Positions 46,904-56,045 of a stretch of DNA of 64,000 nucleotides are shown here, piece after piece. Both the position numbers and the translations under genes were made by a program. Source of the DNA: Fuscovulum ytuae. Lineage in GTDB: Bacteria; Pseudomonadota; Alphaproteobacteria; Rhodobacterales; Rhodobacteraceae. The stretch lies in assembly GCF_029953595.1 (NCBI RefSeq), contig NZ_CP124535.1:1210001-1274000 (forward strand). The letters run 5' to 3'. The notes under the pieces were generated by a model that was not told the DNA's origin, did not search any database, and worked only from the letters and a program-made list of their open reading frames with translations. Position 1 is the stretch's first letter. Each line of letters starts with the position of its first letter.

Positions 46904-47568
46904 CCCTCATCCTCCATCGGCAAGGCGCGCCCCCGCATCCCGCGCAAGCGCGCCGACAAGGCCGCCCCCACATGCGTGCGCATCGCGGCTTCGGCGGCGG
47001 CCCCATCGCGCGCCTCCAGCGCAGCCAGCACGGCCGCATGTTCCGCCACGGCGGCCACGGCCCGATCTGGATCGGCAAGGGTTGTGGGGCCAAGGATCAG
47101 CAGCGTCTTCTGCAGCGCGCTCATGGATTTCAGCAAAAAGCGGTTGCGCGCGGCATCCAGAAGGCTTCGGTGAAACTGCCGGTTCACCTCACGGGCATCT
47201 GGGCCTGCCGGGCTGGCGGCGAGTTCCGCATTCAGCGCCGCCAATTCGGCAAGCTCGATCTCTGACGCCGCGCGCGCCGCCAACCGCGCCGCTGTGCCCT
47301 CCAGCACGGCCCGCATCTCATAGAGTTCCACCACTTCCGCATGATCAAGGCTGCGGATCGTGGCCCCCTGCCGTGGCAGATGGGCCACCAAACCATCCGC
47401 CTCCAACTGCCGGATCGCCTCACGCACCGGGGTGCGGCTGATGCCCAGCCTTTCGGCAAGCTCCGTCTCGCGCAACCGCGCACCGGGCGGCAGGGTTCCC
47501 ATGCGGATTTCTTCCAGCAAACGGCGATAGGCCCCCTGCCCCTGCGGAAGTTCGCTTTCCTCAACCAT
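46900..47568 (-). CDS. GntR-family regulator (FadR/FCD subfamily), likely controls tcuAB
   Basis: About 222 aa. The N-terminal winged HTH reads LRETELAERLGISRTPVREAIRQLEADGLV, the GntR signature. The C-terminal FCD ligand domain shows the metal-binding pattern VRH-like FHRSLLDAARN and a late EHAAVLAALEARD. The start is 47568 or 47586; neither has a strong ribosome site. Its 3' end overlaps tcuA by ATGA, so it is probably autoregulated with the operon through the tandem palindromes at 47601-47620. Confidence 0.9.
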   Translation of the reverse strand: MVEESELPQGQGAYRRLLEEIRMGTLPPGARLRETELAERLGISRTPVREAIRQLEADGLVAHLPRQGATIRSLDHAEVVELYEMRAVLEGTAARLAARAASEIELAELAALNAELAASPAGPDAREVNRQFHRSLLDAARNRFLLKSMSALQKTLLILGPTTLADPDRAVAAVAEHAAVLAALEARDGAAAEAAMRTHVGAALSARLRGMRGRALPMEDEG

Positions 47569-47600
47569 CCATCGACTCGCTTGCATTCATTGCGTCCATC

Positions 47601-47620
47601 TGCATACACTTGGATACAAT
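47601..47620. promoter_or_regulatory. Tandem GntR-type operator between the GntR gene and the transporter
   Basis: The bases TGCATACACTTGGATACAAT hold two abutting imperfect palindromes (TGCATACA and TTGGATACAA), each close to the TNGTATNCA pattern common for FCD-type GntR regulators. They lie between divergent starts 47568 and 47640. Confidence 0.5.
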
Positions 47621-47639
47621 ACGAGGCAAGGAGAGGCCC

Positions 47640-48680
47640 ATGCCCCCCCAATTGGCCCGACGCGCAGCGACGCTCGCCCTTGCGCTGCTCGGCGCGGGGC
47701 TGTTCCACCTCTTGCACCTGCCCCTGCCCTTTCTCTTTGGCCCGATGACGGCCTGCCTGATCGCCGCGCTGGCCGGTGCGCCGCTCAAGGGCATGGGGCC
47801 GGTTTCGACCCTAGCGCGCACCGTCCTTGGCGCGGCAGTCGGGGCCTCGATCACCCCCGATGTCGTCGCCCGTATCCCCACGATGGCCGGCAGCGTGGCG
47901 CTGGTGCCGGTCTATGTGGCCATCATCGGATTGGTGGGCTTTCCCTTCTTTCGCCGCATGGGCCACGATCCGGCCACCGCTTGGTATGCCGCCATGCCGG
48001 GCGGATTGCAGGACATGGTCACCTTCGGCCAAGAGGCCGGGGCCGATATCCGCGCCCTCTCGCTGATCCATGCGACACGGGTTCTTATCCTCGTGACCCT
48101 TGCCCCCATCATTCTGACCTGGGCCTATGGGTCGGGCTTGGGCGGCGCGATCGGCACCCCGGCGCGCGACCTGCCCTTGGGGGAAATGGCGCTGCTCGCG
48201 CTGGCCGCCGTGGCGGGCTGGAAAATCGCGGAACGGATCGGGCTGTTTGGCGCCTCGATCCTTGGCCCGATGGTCCTGACGGCCGCGCTCTCGCTCTCCG
48301 ACCTCATCCATACCCGCCCCCCGACCGAGGCGATACTGGCCGCCCAGCTTTTCATCGGGATCGGGATCGGCGTCCATTATGTCGGCGTCACCTTGCGCGA
48401 ATTGCGCGCCTTCATCCTCTCGGGCCTTGCCTTCGTCGCCTTGCTGGCCGCCCTCGCCGCGCTCTTTACCGAACTCGTCACCCTGACCGGCCTTGCCCAC
48501 CCGGTCGAAGCTTTCCTCGCCTTCGCCCCCGGCGGGCAGGCGGAAATGACGGTGCTGGCGCTGGCCACCGGGGCCGATCTGGGCTTTGTCATCCTCCACC
48601 ACCTGACACGTATGGTGGTGGTGATCCTCGGCGCCCCGGTCGCGGCGCGGCTGGTCGGCGTCAAACGCCCGCCGGGGTGA
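47640..48680 (+). CDS. AbrB-family membrane transporter (AbrB duplication protein)
   Basis: A 346-aa, ten- to eleven-TM protein of the AbrB family (often annotated as putative ammonia monooxygenase regulators). The two-fold repeat is visible: FLFGPMTACLIAALAG and, in the second half, GASILGPMVLTAALSL. PGGLQDMV and APGGQAEMTVLALATGADLGFVILHH are also typical. The function of the family is not settled; location opposite tcuAB suggests uptake of a tricarboxylate or related acid. Start at 47640 follows AAGGAGAGG. Confidence 0.8.
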   Translation: MPPQLARRAATLALALLGAGLFHLLHLPLPFLFGPMTACLIAALAGAPLKGMGPVSTLARTVLGAAVGASITPDVVARIPTMAGSVALVPVYVAIIGLVGFPFFRRMGHDPATAWYAAMPGGLQDMVTFGQEAGADIRALSLIHATRVLILVTLAPIILTWAYGSGLGGAIGTPARDLPLGEMALLALAAVAGWKIAERIGLFGASILGPMVLTAALSLSDLIHTRPPTEAILAAQLFIGIGIGVHYVGVTLRELRAFILSGLAFVALLAALAALFTELVTLTGLAHPVEAFLAFAPGGQAEMTVLALATGADLGFVILHHLTRMVVVILGAPVAARLVGVKRPPG

Positions 48681-48894
48681 CAAGGTGAACGGGCCGCCGT
48701 TCCGCGACGACATTCACCGGACCAAAGACATCCACGACTTGCAGATCAACCTCCTCCTCCGCCACGAAAACGGTATGCGGTGTGGCGATCATCCGAGGAT
48801 GCGGCAAAAGCGGGGCGGCCGGTTCGGTCAACGGCCCGCCCTCAAACACATCCAGCGCCGCAAGCAAGGCCTCCGGCGCGATCAGCCCTGCGCG
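48661..48894 (-). pseudogene. C-terminal remnant of a D-2-hydroxyacid dehydrogenase
   Basis: The last 77 codons of a minus-strand frame read like the end of a D-isomer 2-hydroxyacid dehydrogenase: GLIAPEALLAALDVFEGGPL, HPRMIATPH (catalytic His region) and a tail like VNVVAERRPVHLVTPAGV. No NAD-binding Rossmann part (GxGxxG) or catalytic Arg/Glu segments lie upstream; the upstream frame is unrelated low-quality coding. The transporter gene runs 20 bp into it from the other strand. It is probably what is left after a deletion. Confidence 0.55.
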
Positions 48895-48916
48895 CGCTCT
48901 GGCCGAAACCGCGCGC

Positions 48917-49294
48917 ATGACCGGCCGCCTCACCTCACCGCTTCTGTCGCTTGAACAGGGGCGTGGCCGCCCGCTCAAGGCGTTGGCGCAGACAGTCGAC
49001 CTCGTGGCCCAACTGCGCGAAAGAGTCCGCGCCTTTGCCGAAACCCGGTTGCGCAAAAGCGTCGATGTCACCTTCCATGTATCGAGAGCAAAGCGCCCCG
49101 TCGCATGCGACCCGGTGCTGATCGAAGAGATGCTGGCCCACCTCCTCGACGACGCGACCTCTGAATCATTCGGCGAATCATTCGGCCCTGTCCTGCCTGC
49201 GTGCCGCAATCGCTGCCCCGACCCGCCGCGACACAGCCACAAGTCCACAGCACGCCGCGCCGATTTTTGGGGCCGATACCCCGGTTTTTCATAA
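48917..49294 (+). pseudogene. Possible remnant of a sensor kinase ATPase domain
   Basis: The frame contains LVAQLRERVRAFAETRLRKSVDVTFHV and then CDPVLIEEMLAHLLDDATSES, which resembles the dimerisation helix and N-box (DP..L..ML.HLLDDA) of histidine kinases. No DHp His or G-boxes follow, and the last 40 residues look like random coding. Together with the dehydrogenase remnant it marks a decayed junction. Evidence is weak. Confidence 0.3.
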
Positions 49295-49454
49295 ACCACA
49301 GGTCCAAAACGCCGCCCTGCGCCTAAACCCAACGCACAACGCGCCCACCCAGCGGCAACCTAAACAGAAGGCCTAACGGCTCACGCTTGCCAGCCCCGGC
49401 CTCCCTCGCTCAAGCTGATCTCAGTCAACCAGTCCCCAGTCTGGAGAGCTTACC

Positions 49455-49604
49455 ATGGACCGCATCTTCGCCCTCCTGTCCGCCGCCATGTTCATCGTGA
49501 TGCTGTCCAGTGTCGCGCTTTTCCTGATGATCGTCGACGCAGGCGCACACCAGCCTTTCCTTGCGCCCAGCGCGCCCCTCGTCCTTGTCGGCCAGTCCGA
49601 ATAG
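49455..49604 (+). CDS. Small 49-aa membrane protein
   Basis: The frame encodes MDRIFALLSAAMFIVMLSSV followed by ALFLMIVDAG and a short polar/proline tail. One TM helix covers about residues 5-27. GGAGAG lies six bases before the ATG. It is not a family I recognise. Good ribosome site and clear amphiphilic pattern support it as a real gene. Confidence 0.55.
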   Translation: MDRIFALLSAAMFIVMLSSVALFLMIVDAGAHQPFLAPSAPLVLVGQSE

Positions 49605-49679
49605 CATATTGATGCAACGCTCATCATCAGAGCCGCCTTCGGGCAGCCCAACACGCATGGACCAGCCCCAAAAAGCATA

Positions 49680-49710
49680 AGGCCCGTCCCGGGGTCGCGG
49701 GAACGGGCCT
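49680..49710 (-). terminator. Hairpin with T-tract on the minus strand
   Basis: An 8-bp outer stem AGGCCCGT/ACGGGCCT continues inward as CCCG/CGGG with one bulge. The left flank (AAAAAGCATA) gives TATGCTTTTT on the minus strand. It may serve the 49-aa gene from the other side as a bidirectional terminator, since no minus-strand gene ends here. Confidence 0.45.
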
Positions 49711-49752
49711 GTCGACAAAGGATGGAGGCAAGCCATCCCGGACAAGCAATTT

Positions 49753-49775
49753 ATGCGAATGATTTTCATGTGCAT
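49753..49775. promoter_or_regulatory. Fur-family-like 23-bp inverted repeat
   Basis: ATGCGAATGA-TTT-TCATGTGCAT: the 10-bp arms agree at 8 of 10 positions. Composition (AATGATTTTCAT core) resembles Fur/Mur boxes. It lies about 390 bp upstream of the hybrid kinase start. The rest of 49605-50164 shows only a moderately AT-rich upstream region of the kinase gene and nothing else recognisable. Confidence 0.4.
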
Positions 49776-50164
49776 CAAGAGAAATTTCACATCGACCGCC
49801 CCGCAGCAGGTGCGAACTCTTTTCTCACTCCACCTCTGACAGAATGCGTCGCGGCGGCAACCGCTCGACGCGAAGGCCCCAACCACGGGGCAACGCGTGA
49901 TCTGCAACAGGCCAAGACACTGAAAAGATTTTATTTTCCAACCGCAATATCATTCACGAAGCGCGAATTCGCGGCATAGTCCCATTTTCCACCGCCCTAA
50001 AAAACACGCTATGGTGGATTTGATCTGGCGCAAAGCCGCTACGAATCTGACCTTGTAAAGTTCTCTTAACGACACAGCTTTCCCCGCGGCCCACAGCAAA
50101 AGCCGTAGGTCGCGGCGAATCGCCACGTCGGCCATGCGACGGATCGTCAAAGCAGGAAGACCGA

Positions 50165-53100
50165 ATGCCGCTGCACCCACACGGACGCCAAGACCGCAAC
50201 ACCCGCCCCCTTTGCATCCTGCTCCCCACCCTTCTTGGCCTGGCCGTTGCCCCCAACCGGACCGCAGCCCAGACCGATGTCGCCGCCGCGCCTTTTGGCC
50301 TCTGGTCCGTCCTTGCCCTCATCCTTCTTGTCGTCAGCGCGCTTGCCATCGCCATCCTTCTGCGCGGCAGACTGCACCGCCTTGCCGAAGCGCGCCTCGT
50401 GATCGCCGAGGCGCTGCATAAGCGCATCCGCGAAAGCGACGCGCTACATGCCGTCTTCCTTGCGACCGAAGACATGACACGGCCCACGCAAGCCACCCTT
50501 GCCGACGTGGCGCAGGCCTTGGAAACCGCCATCGGAGCGCCGGGCCAGTTCCGCTTCCGCCTCCGTCTTTTCGATGCCCTGCATAATGCAGCACCTTCCG
50601 ACACCGCTGCTCCCGTCCATACCAGCCCCATGATGATCGAAGGGGTCGAGGCGGGCGAAATCGCGGTCTATGCCCGCGCAGGTCAAAACGCCCATTTGTA
50701 TCCCGAAGAACGCCTTCTCGTCGATCTTGCCGCGTCCCGCCTTGCGGGACGCTCCCTTGGCGCGCTTGCCACACAGCGCCTTGCCCGCAGCGAAGAACGC
50801 TTTCGCCACACCTTCCACCACTCTGCACAGGCCACCGCCGTCTTGCAAAACGGCGTCTTCACCGAAGCCAATGCCGCCGCCCATACCATCCTCGGCTATC
50901 GCAACGGTGCCAGCTTCATCGGCCTGCGCCCCGACCAAATCTCGCCGGAATTCCAACCCGACGGCACAGGCTCGGCGGAAAAATCCGCAGCGCTCATCGA
51001 CCGCGCCCTGCGCGAGGGCAGCGTGAAATTCGACTGGGAACATCTGCGCGCCGATGGCTCGCCCGTGCTGATCGAGGTGATGCTCACCGCCGTCGCCGAT
51101 GGCGATCACGTCGACATCTTCACCCTGTGGAACGACATCACCGTCACCCGTCAGGCCGAAATTGCCCTCGCCAATTATCAACGCACGCTCGAGGCGCAAG
51201 TTGCCCGCCGCACCGAGGAACTCACCGCCCTCACCGAAGAACTCCAGACCATCCTCACCACCGCCGATAGCGGCATCGCCCTCGTCCGCGACGGTCGCAT
51301 CGCCTCGGCCAATCCCGGCCTTGCGGCGCTCTTGCTGCGGCCGATGGATCAGTTGATCGGGGCCAGCCCGGACGTTTTCCTCTCCGATCCCGCCGAATGG
51401 CCGCGTCTGCGCAGCCATGCACAGGATCACATGGCGCGCGGCGAAACCTTCTCCGCCTCCACACAGCTTGCCTGCGGTGATGGCTCGCTCCGCTGGGTAA
51501 ACCTGCGCGCCAAGGCGATCGATGCGCGCGATCCGGGCCAAGGCGTGGTCTGGGTCATCTCGGACGCGACGCAGGAACGGGCCGCCGCCGCGCAACTGGC
51601 ACAGGCACGCGACATCGCCGAACAGGCCGCCCGCCTGAAATCCGAATTCCTCGCCCAGATGAGCCATGAATTGCGCTCGCCCATCAATGCGATGATCGGC
51701 TATGGCGACCTCCTGCTCGGCTCCCCGCTGACCGCGCATCAGCGCGACTATATGCTCAAACTGCAATCCGCAGGTCAGCATCTTCTGTCCATCGTCAATG
51801 ACGTTCTCGATCTGTCCAAGGTCGAGGCGGGCAAGCTGCGCATCGAACGCACCGAATTCGCGCTGAACGCTGTCCTGCGCGCCGCCTGCGACAGCATCGC
51901 CGCCGCCGCCGCCGATAAAGGGCTGGAGCTGATCCTCGACGCCGATCCGGCCCTGCCACCGCGCCTCATGGGCGATCCGCTCCGCCTCACCCAGATTCTG
52001 CTGAACTATCTCAGCAACGCGCTCAAATTCACCCAAAGCGGCGAGATCCGGCTTGAGGTTGCCCCCGATCCGTCAGGCGGCCTGCGCTTTACCGTCACCG
52101 ATACCGGGCTTGGCATGTCGCCCGATCAGATCACTCGTATGTTCCAAAGCTTCTCGCAGGCCGAGGATTCGACGGCCCGCCTTTACGGAGGCACTGGGCT
52201 TGGCCTCGCCATCTGCCGCCAATTGGCCGATCTCATGCAGGGCGAGGTGGGCGTCGAAAGCATCCCCGGCGCAGGTAGCCGGTTCTGGGTTCGCCTGCCG
52301 CTTGATGCGGCGCCCGGCCTTGCGCCTGCAGGCAAGCCCCCGCTGAAGGGCCGCCGCCTCCTGCTTCTGGATGACAATCCCCGCGCCGCTGCCGCCATAA
52401 GCCGTCAACTCACCGCCGCCGGGGCCCGTCCCACCATTGCAGCAGATGTCGCCACAGCCCTCGCCGCAGCCCGCCAAACCCGCTTTGACGCGCTTCTCAT
52501 CGACAGCCGGATGCCCGATGCCGACGGCCATATCGCCGCCGCCCGCCTCCGCTCCGCGCTGAGGGACACCCTGCCTCCCTTGGTCCTTCTGTCGCATCGC
52601 GGCGGCCATCAGGCCGTGGAAGAGGCTTATGCCCATGGCTTCCGCGACCTCGTCCTGAAACCCATCGATCCCGATGTCCTGATCCCCCGCCTGATTGGCG
52701 TGATCAATGGTGCCGACCTTAAGGGCCAGACCGTGACCCAAGCCCCTGATCCCGCGGCACCCAAGCCCTTCGCAGGCCGCGCCGCCCTGATTGTCGATGA
52801 CAACCCCATGAACCGCGAAGTGACCGCCGCCCTTCTCTCCCATCAGGGGTTTGACACGGTCACCGCCAGCAACGGGGCCGAGGCGATCGAGGCACTCCTT
52901 GACCGCGAGGTCGACCTCATCCTGATGGATTGCCAGATGCCCGTAATGGACGGCATCGAAGCCACCCGCCGCATCCGCGCCCTGCCCAGCGCCCGCGCCC
53001 ACGTCCCGATCATCGGACTTACCGGACAATCGGATGAAGGCGACCGCGACGCGGGCCTAGCCGCCGGAATGTCCGACTATCTGGTGAAACCCGTGGCCCC

Positions 53101-53188
53101 TTCCGCCCTGCGCAGCACGCTTGCCCGCCATCTGGAGGATGCGCCCGACCCACCCCTGAACCGGCCCGAAGCGGCTCAGGTCTCGTAA
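50165..53188 (+). CDS. Hybrid sensor histidine kinase with two PAS and two receiver domains
   Basis: A 1007-aa inner-membrane kinase. One TM segment (about 45-66, FGLWSVLALILLVVSALAIAILL) follows a signal-like N terminus. A GAF-like region comes next, then PAS domains (about 208-325 and 355-480), the DHp with His501 (FLAQMSHELRSP), and the ATPase with N-box LLNYLSNALKFT, DTGLGM and GGTGLGLAICRQL. Two receivers follow, Asp780 (ALLIDSRMPD) and Asp922 (LILMDCQMPVMDG). The signal is unknown. It could phosphorylate the orphan regulators of the island or ChpT, but this is only a possibility. The 3' end overlaps the SDR gene by 13 bp. Confidence 0.9.
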   Translation: MPLHPHGRQDRNTRPLCILLPTLLGLAVAPNRTAAQTDVAAAPFGLWSVLALILLVVSALAIAILLRGRLHRLAEARLVIAEALHKRIRESDALHAVFLATEDMTRPTQATLADVAQALETAIGAPGQFRFRLRLFDALHNAAPSDTAAPVHTSPMMIEGVEAGEIAVYARAGQNAHLYPEERLLVDLAASRLAGRSLGALATQRLARSEERFRHTFHHSAQATAVLQNGVFTEANAAAHTILGYRNGASFIGLRPDQISPEFQPDGTGSAEKSAALIDRALREGSVKFDWEHLRADGSPVLIEVMLTAVADGDHVDIFTLWNDITVTRQAEIALANYQRTLEAQVARRTEELTALTEELQTILTTADSGIALVRDGRIASANPGLAALLLRPMDQLIGASPDVFLSDPAEWPRLRSHAQDHMARGETFSASTQLACGDGSLRWVNLRAKAIDARDPGQGVVWVISDATQERAAAAQLAQARDIAEQAARLKSEFLAQMSHELRSPINAMIGYGDLLLGSPLTAHQRDYMLKLQSAGQHLLSIVNDVLDLSKVEAGKLRIERTEFALNAVLRAACDSIAAAAADKGLELILDADPALPPRLMGDPLRLTQILLNYLSNALKFTQSGEIRLEVAPDPSGGLRFTVTDTGLGMSPDQITRMFQSFSQAEDSTARLYGGTGLGLAICRQLADLMQGEVGVESIPGAGSRFWVRLPLDAAPGLAPAGKPPLKGRRLLLLDDNPRAAAAISRQLTAAGARPTIAADVATALAAARQTRFDALLIDSRMPDADGHIAAARLRSALRDTLPPLVLLSHRGGHQAVEEAYAHGFRDLVLKPIDPDVLIPRLIGVINGADLKGQTVTQAPDPAAPKPFAGRAALIVDDNPMNREVTAALLSHQGFDTVTASNGAEAIEALLDREVDLILMDCQMPVMDGIEATRRIRALPSARAHVPIIGLTGQSDEGDRDAGLAAGMSDYLVKPVAPSALRSTLARHLEDAPDPPLNRPEAAQVS

Positions 53189-53937
53189 GGCCAAGGCGCC
53201 TGCGAAAAGACCCCGCCATCCACCCACAAGGTCTGGCCCGTCACGAACCCCGCCGCAGGCGAACAGAAAAACAGCACCGGCCCTGCGATATCTTCGGGCG
53301 TCCCCACCCGGCGCAAGGGCGTAAGCGGCGACCATTGCCCCGCATAATCCCCCGCCTCTGCCGCCGTCCGCTCGGTCGCAATCGCGCCGGGGGCCACGCA
53401 GTTGACGCGGATACCATGGGGGCCAAGCTCGCTCGCCGCCGCTTTGGTGAATTGCTCGATCCCGCCCTTCGACGCCGTGTAATCCACCAGTCGCGGGAAG
53501 GCGACCTTGTTGCAGCCCGATCCCAGATTGACGATGGACCCCGCCATGCCCCCCGCAATCATCAACCGCGCGGCAGCCTGCGTGTTTAGGAACGTGCCGC
53601 GCAGATTGGTCCGCATCACGGCATCCCATTGATCCGCCCGCAGGTCCATCAGTGCGGCCCATGTCTGGATGCCCGCATTGTTGACCAGAACCGCAGGTGC
53701 AGCCCCCGCCCAGTCCGCCGCCTGTGCGTGGAAGGCCGGCACGGCCACCTCATCGCCCGCATCCACCTCGACCGCCAGCGCATGACGGCCCAGCGCCTCC
53801 ACCTCCGCCACGACCCGCGCGGCCAGATCGGCGCTGCCAAGATGCGTCAGCGCCACGTCATGCCCCGCCCGCGCCAAGGCCACCACCAGATGCCGCCCGA
53901 TGGCCGAGGTTCCGGCCGTCACCACCGCCAAAGCCAT
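53176..53937 (-). CDS. SDR-family NAD(P)-dependent oxidoreductase
   Basis: A 253-aa classical short-chain dehydrogenase. Cofactor loop is TAGTSAIGRHL (the usual first Gly of TGxxxGxG is replaced by Ala and the order is loosened), then NNAG at about 83, the catalytic SGCNKVAFPRLVDYTASKGG (Ser, Tyr, Lys) and a C-terminal GQTLWVDGG. Substrate unknown. The start at 53937 follows GAGGAGG. It lies 10 bp downstream of the TauE-like gene and probably shares its transcript. Confidence 0.88.
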   Translation of the reverse strand: MALAVVTAGTSAIGRHLVVALARAGHDVALTHLGSADLAARVVAEVEALGRHALAVEVDAGDEVAVPAFHAQAADWAGAAPAVLVNNAGIQTWAALMDLRADQWDAVMRTNLRGTFLNTQAAARLMIAGGMAGSIVNLGSGCNKVAFPRLVDYTASKGGIEQFTKAAASELGPHGIRVNCVAPGAIATERTAAEAGDYAGQWSPLTPLRRVGTPEDIAGPVLFFCSPAAGFVTGQTLWVDGGVFSQAPWPYET

Positions 53938-53947
53938 CAACGCCTCC

Positions 53948-54775
53948 TCAGGCCAGCATGTCCCAGACAAACCGCGCACAGACCGTCAGAAGAAAGATCC
54001 CGAACCCCGTCTCCAGCACCCGTTTGGGCAGGGTATGGGCCAGCTTCACCCCAAACCGCGTGGTCAAAAGCGTGGTGGGAATGGTCAGCGCGAAGGTCAA
54101 AAGGCTCACATAGCCCAGCGCATCCCCCGGCAGCCCCGGCTTGCCCCATCCCGCCAGCATATAGCCCACGGTCCCCGGCAAGGCGATCAGAACACCCACC
54201 CCCGCCGCCGTCGAAATCGCCCGGCGAATGTCATAGCCATGCAGCGTCAACAGCAGGTTGGTAATCGCCCCCCCGCCAATCCCCATCAGCGCCGACAACA
54301 GCCCGATGATCCCGCCATAGCCGACCAGCACCCCGCGCCCCGGCAAGCCTTCAGCCAGCCGCCAGCCTTTCCCGCCCGTCAAAAGCTTTGCCGCATTCGT
54401 CCCCGCCACGAAGATAAAGACCAGCTGGAACACAATCGGCTCGGCATAGCGCGCGATCACCGACCCGACCAAGACGCCTAAGATCACCGGCACGGCCCAG
54501 ATACGGATCAGGTCCATATCCACCGTCCCGCGCAGATAATGCCCCCGCGCCGAATTCAGCGAAGTGGGAATGATCACCGCCAGTGACGTGCCCACCGCCA
54601 TCGGCATCCACAGGTCTTCCGGGTAATCCAGCACTCGGAACAATTCATAAAAGACAGGCACCGAAATCGCCCCGCCCCCGATGCCAAAGACCCCGGCCAA
54701 CAGCCCGATCAAGGCCCCCGCCACGATCAAAGCCCCGATCACCGGCAAAAGCGTCGCCAGTTCGATCCCGTCCAT
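53948..54775 (-). CDS. TauE/SafE-family permease 1 (sulfite/sulfonate export type)
   Basis: A 275-aa protein with about eight TM segments and the duplicated TauE/SafE motif: GLLAGVFGIGGGAISVPVFYEL in the first half, GLLSALMGIGGGAITNLLL in the second. Family members export sulfite or sulfoacetate. The start at 54775 is preferred for its GGAAGGGAA. A second TauE-like permease heads the ackA-soeABC operon at the end of the window. Confidence 0.88.
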   Translation of the reverse strand: MDGIELATLLPVIGALIVAGALIGLLAGVFGIGGGAISVPVFYELFRVLDYPEDLWMPMAVGTSLAVIIPTSLNSARGHYLRGTVDMDLIRIWAVPVILGVLVGSVIARYAEPIVFQLVFIFVAGTNAAKLLTGGKGWRLAEGLPGRGVLVGYGGIIGLLSALMGIGGGAITNLLLTLHGYDIRRAISTAAGVGVLIALPGTVGYMLAGWGKPGLPGDALGYVSLLTFALTIPTTLLTTRFGVKLAHTLPKRVLETGFGIFLLTVCARFVWDMLA

Positions 54776-54926
54776 CTGCCCGTTCCCTTCCCATACCGCG
54801 CCCAAAGCACGGCCCCGCGCACAGTCTTAGGCCTCCCCCGCTCCAAGAACAACCGCCCCGCCTTGCCAAGCCCCGCACAACCACTAGCCTTCCCCCGCAC
54901 AGACCCGCGCGAAAGGACCACGCCCC

Positions 54927-56045
54927 ATGACCGTCAACACCGCCCCCGTCTCGGCGGGCGAGGCGCTCTCCCTCCTCCGCGCCGCCCACGCCGCGCAAGC
55001 GTCGGGCCACCTCACCGCCGCATGGATGCTGCATGGCCGCCCCGGCATCGGCAAATCCGACATCGTCGCGCAACTGGCGCAGGAAACCGGCGCACAGCTT
55101 TTCGACCTGCGCCTGACGACCATCGAACCGCAAGACCTGCGCGGCCTGCCCTTCTACGACCACGCCACCCGCCGCACCGTCTGGTATCGCCCCGAAGACC
55201 TGCCGGATGACCCCGCCCGCCCGGCAATCCTGTTTCTCGACGAACTCACCGCCGCCGCACCAACGCTGCAACCCACGGTCTACGGCCTCTTGCAAGAACG
55301 CCGCGTCGGTCGCCACCAACTGCCCGCCTCCTGCTTCCTCGTCGCCGCAGGAAACGGCACCGATGACGGCGCGGTGGCCTATGAGATGGGCACGGCGCTG
55401 GCTGACCGCCTCATCCACCTGCATATAAAGGCCGAGGCGACGGATTGGCTCACCCGCTATGCCGTGCCGCGCGGGCTGCACCCCGCCGTCATCACCTTCA
55501 TCCGCACCCGCCCCGACCTTCTGGAAAACTCCGAAGACGCGCTCCGCCGTGGCCTCACCATCGCCTGCACCCCCCGGTCATGGGTCCGCGTCTCCGATAT
55601 CCTCCACGCCATCCGCGACCCGCGCCTGCGCGCGCCCATGATCGCGGGCACCATCGGCGACGCCGCCGCCGCCGAATTCCTGCTGGTGGTCGAGGAAATC
55701 GCCGCCACCGTCCAAGTGGCCGACCTGCTGGATGCCCCCAAGGGGAAACGCCCCGATCTCTACCCCCAAACGATGACCGGCCTCACCGCCCTGACCTATG
55801 CCCTGATCGGCACCGCCGACGACGCCACCCTGCCAAAGGTGATCGAGGTGATGGCCGACCTCCGCCACCTGCCCCGCCTGCGCCCCGACGCCCCATTCGC
55901 CCGCCTCCCCCTCGCGGAACTCTGCACCCATGGCTTCGAACTCCTGATCCAGAAAGCCCTGACCCATAACCTGACCGAGGCCTTCCGCACCTCGCCCGCT
56001 TATGCCGAATACCGCGCCGAACGGCAGGCCCAAGGGCTGGAATGA
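54927..56045 (+). CDS. MoxR-like AAA+ ATPase
   Basis: A 372-aa ATPase. Walker A is HGRPGIGKSD (around residue 36), Walker B ILFLDELTAA, sensor 1 in FLVAAGNGTDDG, and a C-terminal helical lid. MoxR-type ATPases work with VWA-domain partners as metal-insertion or assembly chaperones, and such a partner is encoded next. A 14-bp tandem duplication joins the two genes. The target enzyme is not evident from the neighbours. Confidence 0.88.
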   Translation: MTVNTAPVSAGEALSLLRAAHAAQASGHLTAAWMLHGRPGIGKSDIVAQLAQETGAQLFDLRLTTIEPQDLRGLPFYDHATRRTVWYRPEDLPDDPARPAILFLDELTAAAPTLQPTVYGLLQERRVGRHQLPASCFLVAAGNGTDDGAVAYEMGTALADRLIHLHIKAEATDWLTRYAVPRGLHPAVITFIRTRPDLLENSEDALRRGLTIACTPRSWVRVSDILHAIRDPRLRAPMIAGTIGDAAAAEFLLVVEEIAATVQVADLLDAPKGKRPDLYPQTMTGLTALTYALIGTADDATLPKVIEVMADLRHLPRLRPDAPFARLPLAELCTHGFELLIQKALTHNLTEAFRTSPAYAEYRAERQAQGLE

